A DNA stretch of 6,385 bases from an uncultured Veillonella sp. GTDB lineage: Bacteria; Bacillota; Negativicutes; Veillonellales; Veillonellaceae. Shown here one piece after another: positions 5,051 through 6,385 of this stretch. Made by a program: the position numbers and the translations under genes. The notes below the pieces were generated by a model. It was given only the letters and a program-made list of their open reading frames with translations, was not told the DNA's origin and searched no databases. Position 1 is the first letter of the stretch, and every line of letters starts with the position of its first letter. Location of the stretch: positions 1 through 6,385 of the forward strand of contig CAAEOZ010000283.1 in the NCBI GenBank assembly GCA_900757715.1, in the 5' to 3' direction.

Positions 5051-6352
5051 TTATTTACCAGGGAAGAATGGCCATACCATTGGAATAATAATTAAGCTTA
5101 CTACGAAGCAAACTAAAATCAATGGAACGCCAGCTTTTACATAGTCAGTAAATTTGTATTGACCAGGACCAAGTACTAATGTATTTGGAGGAGTACCTAC
5201 AGGTGTACCGAATGCACAAGATGCAGCAACGCCGATAGCCATCAATACAGCATGAGGGTCAGCGCCCATACCTTGAGCAATGGAGATACCGATAGGAGCC
5301 AATAATGCACAAGATGCAGTATTAGACATAAATTGTGTCATAACACAAGATAAAATAAACAATACGGCTGTAGCAAAGTAAGGGCTAGGATCAGCGCCCA
5401 TAACGCCGATTACTGCATCGGCAATCATTTTACCAGCACCAGATTGATCAAGTGCAGTTGCTACTGGCATCATACCAGCGAATAAGAAGATTGTTACCCA
5501 GTCAATGGATGTATAAGCTTGTTTTTCGTTCAAGCAACCAGTTAATACGCAAAGCATTGCGCCGATAACTGCAACCATGCTCAATGGCAAGTTAATACCA
5601 AAGTGTTCTTTCAATGGTTCGCCTAAAATCATGGCAAGGATTACACCTAAAAGAATAAGTCCGGAGAACAATTGTTTCTTAGGATCGTTAGAAATATCTT
5701 CAGCAGCTACTTCTTGTTCTACATCACCGGCATCAGTAATTTCATGTTTAGGTAATAAATGTTTACCAATGAGCATCATAAATACGATAGTAGCGATAGT
5801 CAAAGGAATGCCAATCCAAGCAAACTCGAAGAAACCAAATGGTTCAATACCAAATTTAGATAATGTACCACTTACAATGATATTAGGTGGTGTACCAACC
5901 ATTGTAATGATACCACCAATGCCTGCAGCGAATGCTAACGGCATCAACTGGCGAGATGCAGGAATCTTAGCAACAGCACAGATACCAACAACTACAGGAA
6001 GTAAAGCAGCTGTTGTACCAGTATTAGATAAGAATGCGGACATGATAGCTGTTACAAGCATAATCGCAAGCATTAATCCATTTTCGCTAGTGCCTGCATG
6101 AGATACTACGGTTTCCCCAATTTTTTGAGCCAAACCAGTGTAGAATAATGCAGCGCCAACAACGAACATGCCAGCAAACAACACAACTGTACTATCAGAT
6201 AAACCAGAGAATACAACCTTAGGAGTAATAATACCCATAAGGCCTAATGTAATTGCGCCGCCTAAAGAAGTAATAGCTAGAGGAATAATTTCCGTAACGA
6301 ATAAAACAGCCATGACTGCAAGGACGATTAAGGTTTGTTCTGCAGTACCCAT
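5051..6352 (-). CDS. DASS/SLC13-family anion (di/tricarboxylate or sulfate) transporter
   Basis: This inner-membrane permease would import dicarboxylates, citrate or sulfate, usually with sodium. The 433-residue protein is hydrophobic almost throughout and has the family's two inverted halves, each with an SNT substrate/sodium motif and a GTPPN loop: SNTGTTA (109-115) with VGTPPNI (152-158), and SNTASCAL (343-350) with VGTPPNT (385-391). A charged linker at about 200-228 joins the halves. The length suits the shorter SLC13 members, and both ends look complete. The start at ATG 6352 has GGGAG at 6367-6363, 10 nt upstream, which is slightly far; an ATGATGATG in another frame lies between them. 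The gene ends at a strong terminator and has no partner downstream. In an organic-acid-fermenting anaerobe a C4-dicarboxylate or citrate substrate would make sense, but substrate cannot be assigned from these motifs. Confidence 0.92.
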   Translation of the reverse strand: MGTAEQTLIVLAVMAVLFVTEIIPLAITSLGGAITLGLMGIITPKVVFSGLSDSTVVLFAGMFVVGAALFYTGLAQKIGETVVSHAGTSENGLMLAIMLVTAIMSAFLSNTGTTAALLPVVVGICAVAKIPASRQLMPLAFAAGIGGIITMVGTPPNIIVSGTLSKFGIEPFGFFEFAWIGIPLTIATIVFMMLIGKHLLPKHEITDAGDVEQEVAAEDISNDPKKQLFSGLILLGVILAMILGEPLKEHFGINLPLSMVAVIGAMLCVLTGCLNEKQAYTSIDWVTIFLFAGMMPVATALDQSGAGKMIADAVIGVMGADPSPYFATAVLFILSCVMTQFMSNTASCALLAPIGISIAQGMGADPHAVLMAIGVAASCAFGTPVGTPPNTLVLGPGQYKFTDYVKAGVPLILVCFVVSLIIIPMVWPFFPGK

Positions 6353-6362
6353 ACATCATCAT

Positions 6363-6367
6363 CTCCC
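6363..6367 (-). promoter_or_regulatory. Ribosome binding site of the transporter gene
   Basis: GGGAG on the minus strand is followed by ATGATGATGT and then the in-frame ATG at 6352 (10-nt spacing). The third upstream ATG (6356) is at the better spacing of 6 nt but is out of frame, so this site may load ribosomes on two overlapping frames. Confidence 0.6.
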
Positions 6368-6385
6368 TTCAGAGAAATGCACTGA

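Noticed and set aside
5577..6101. 174-codon plus-strand frame inside the transporter gene
   Set aside because: It mirrors the transporter codons on the opposite strand, has no recognisable domain and no good ribosome binding site.

Overview
This window looks like ordinary chromosomal DNA from a moderately AT-rich, Firmicutes-type bacterium. My best guess is a Negativicute close to Veillonella. The reasons are the lspA-rluD-pyrR gene order shared with Bacillus, a clostridial-type 2[4Fe-4S] ferredoxin, a TmcAL (YlbM) tRNA enzyme, strong GGAGG/GGGAG ribosome binding sites, and a lipoprotein signal peptide. The genus is an inference from gene content; no rRNA gene or other taxonomic marker is present.

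Layout from left to right. Positions 13-576 (minus) hold a small lipoprotein of unknown function. A divergent intergenic region separates it from tmcAL (763-2094, plus), a tRNA(Met) wobble-cytidine acetylation enzyme with an unusual Asn/Thr-rich insert. tmcAL converges on pyrR, and a perfect 18-bp inverted repeat between them straddles the pyrR stop codon and can act as a terminator for both. The minus strand then carries, in order of transcription, lspA (4280-3840), rluD-type pseudouridine synthase (3753-2830) and pyrR (2735-2214), with gaps of about 90 bp and probably at least partly co-transcribed. Upstream of lspA is a separate ferredoxin gene (4553-4389, minus) with its own good promoter and terminator. 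About 430 bp of very AT-rich non-coding DNA with a cluster of TTATCA motifs follows. Finally, a DASS/SLC13-family carboxylate or sulfate transporter (6352-5051, minus) ends at a strong terminator.

The genes are mainly housekeeping: lipoprotein maturation (LspA, whose substrates include proteins like the lipoprotein at 13-576), RNA modification (RluD-type synthase, TmcAL), pyrimidine control (PyrR), electron transfer (ferredoxin) and uptake of an anionic carbon source or sulfate. I found no mobile element, CRISPR array, tRNA or rRNA gene and no obviously new multi-gene system. The most unusual signals are the hairpin across the pyrR stop, the hexamer-repeat insert in tmcAL, the TTATCA cluster upstream of the ferredoxin gene, and an out-of-frame triple ATG overlapping the transporter start.

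Several start codons were moved from the longest reading frame to the start that has a ribosome binding site (lipoprotein 576, tmcAL 763, pyrR 2735, ferredoxin 4553). lspA uses a TTG start.
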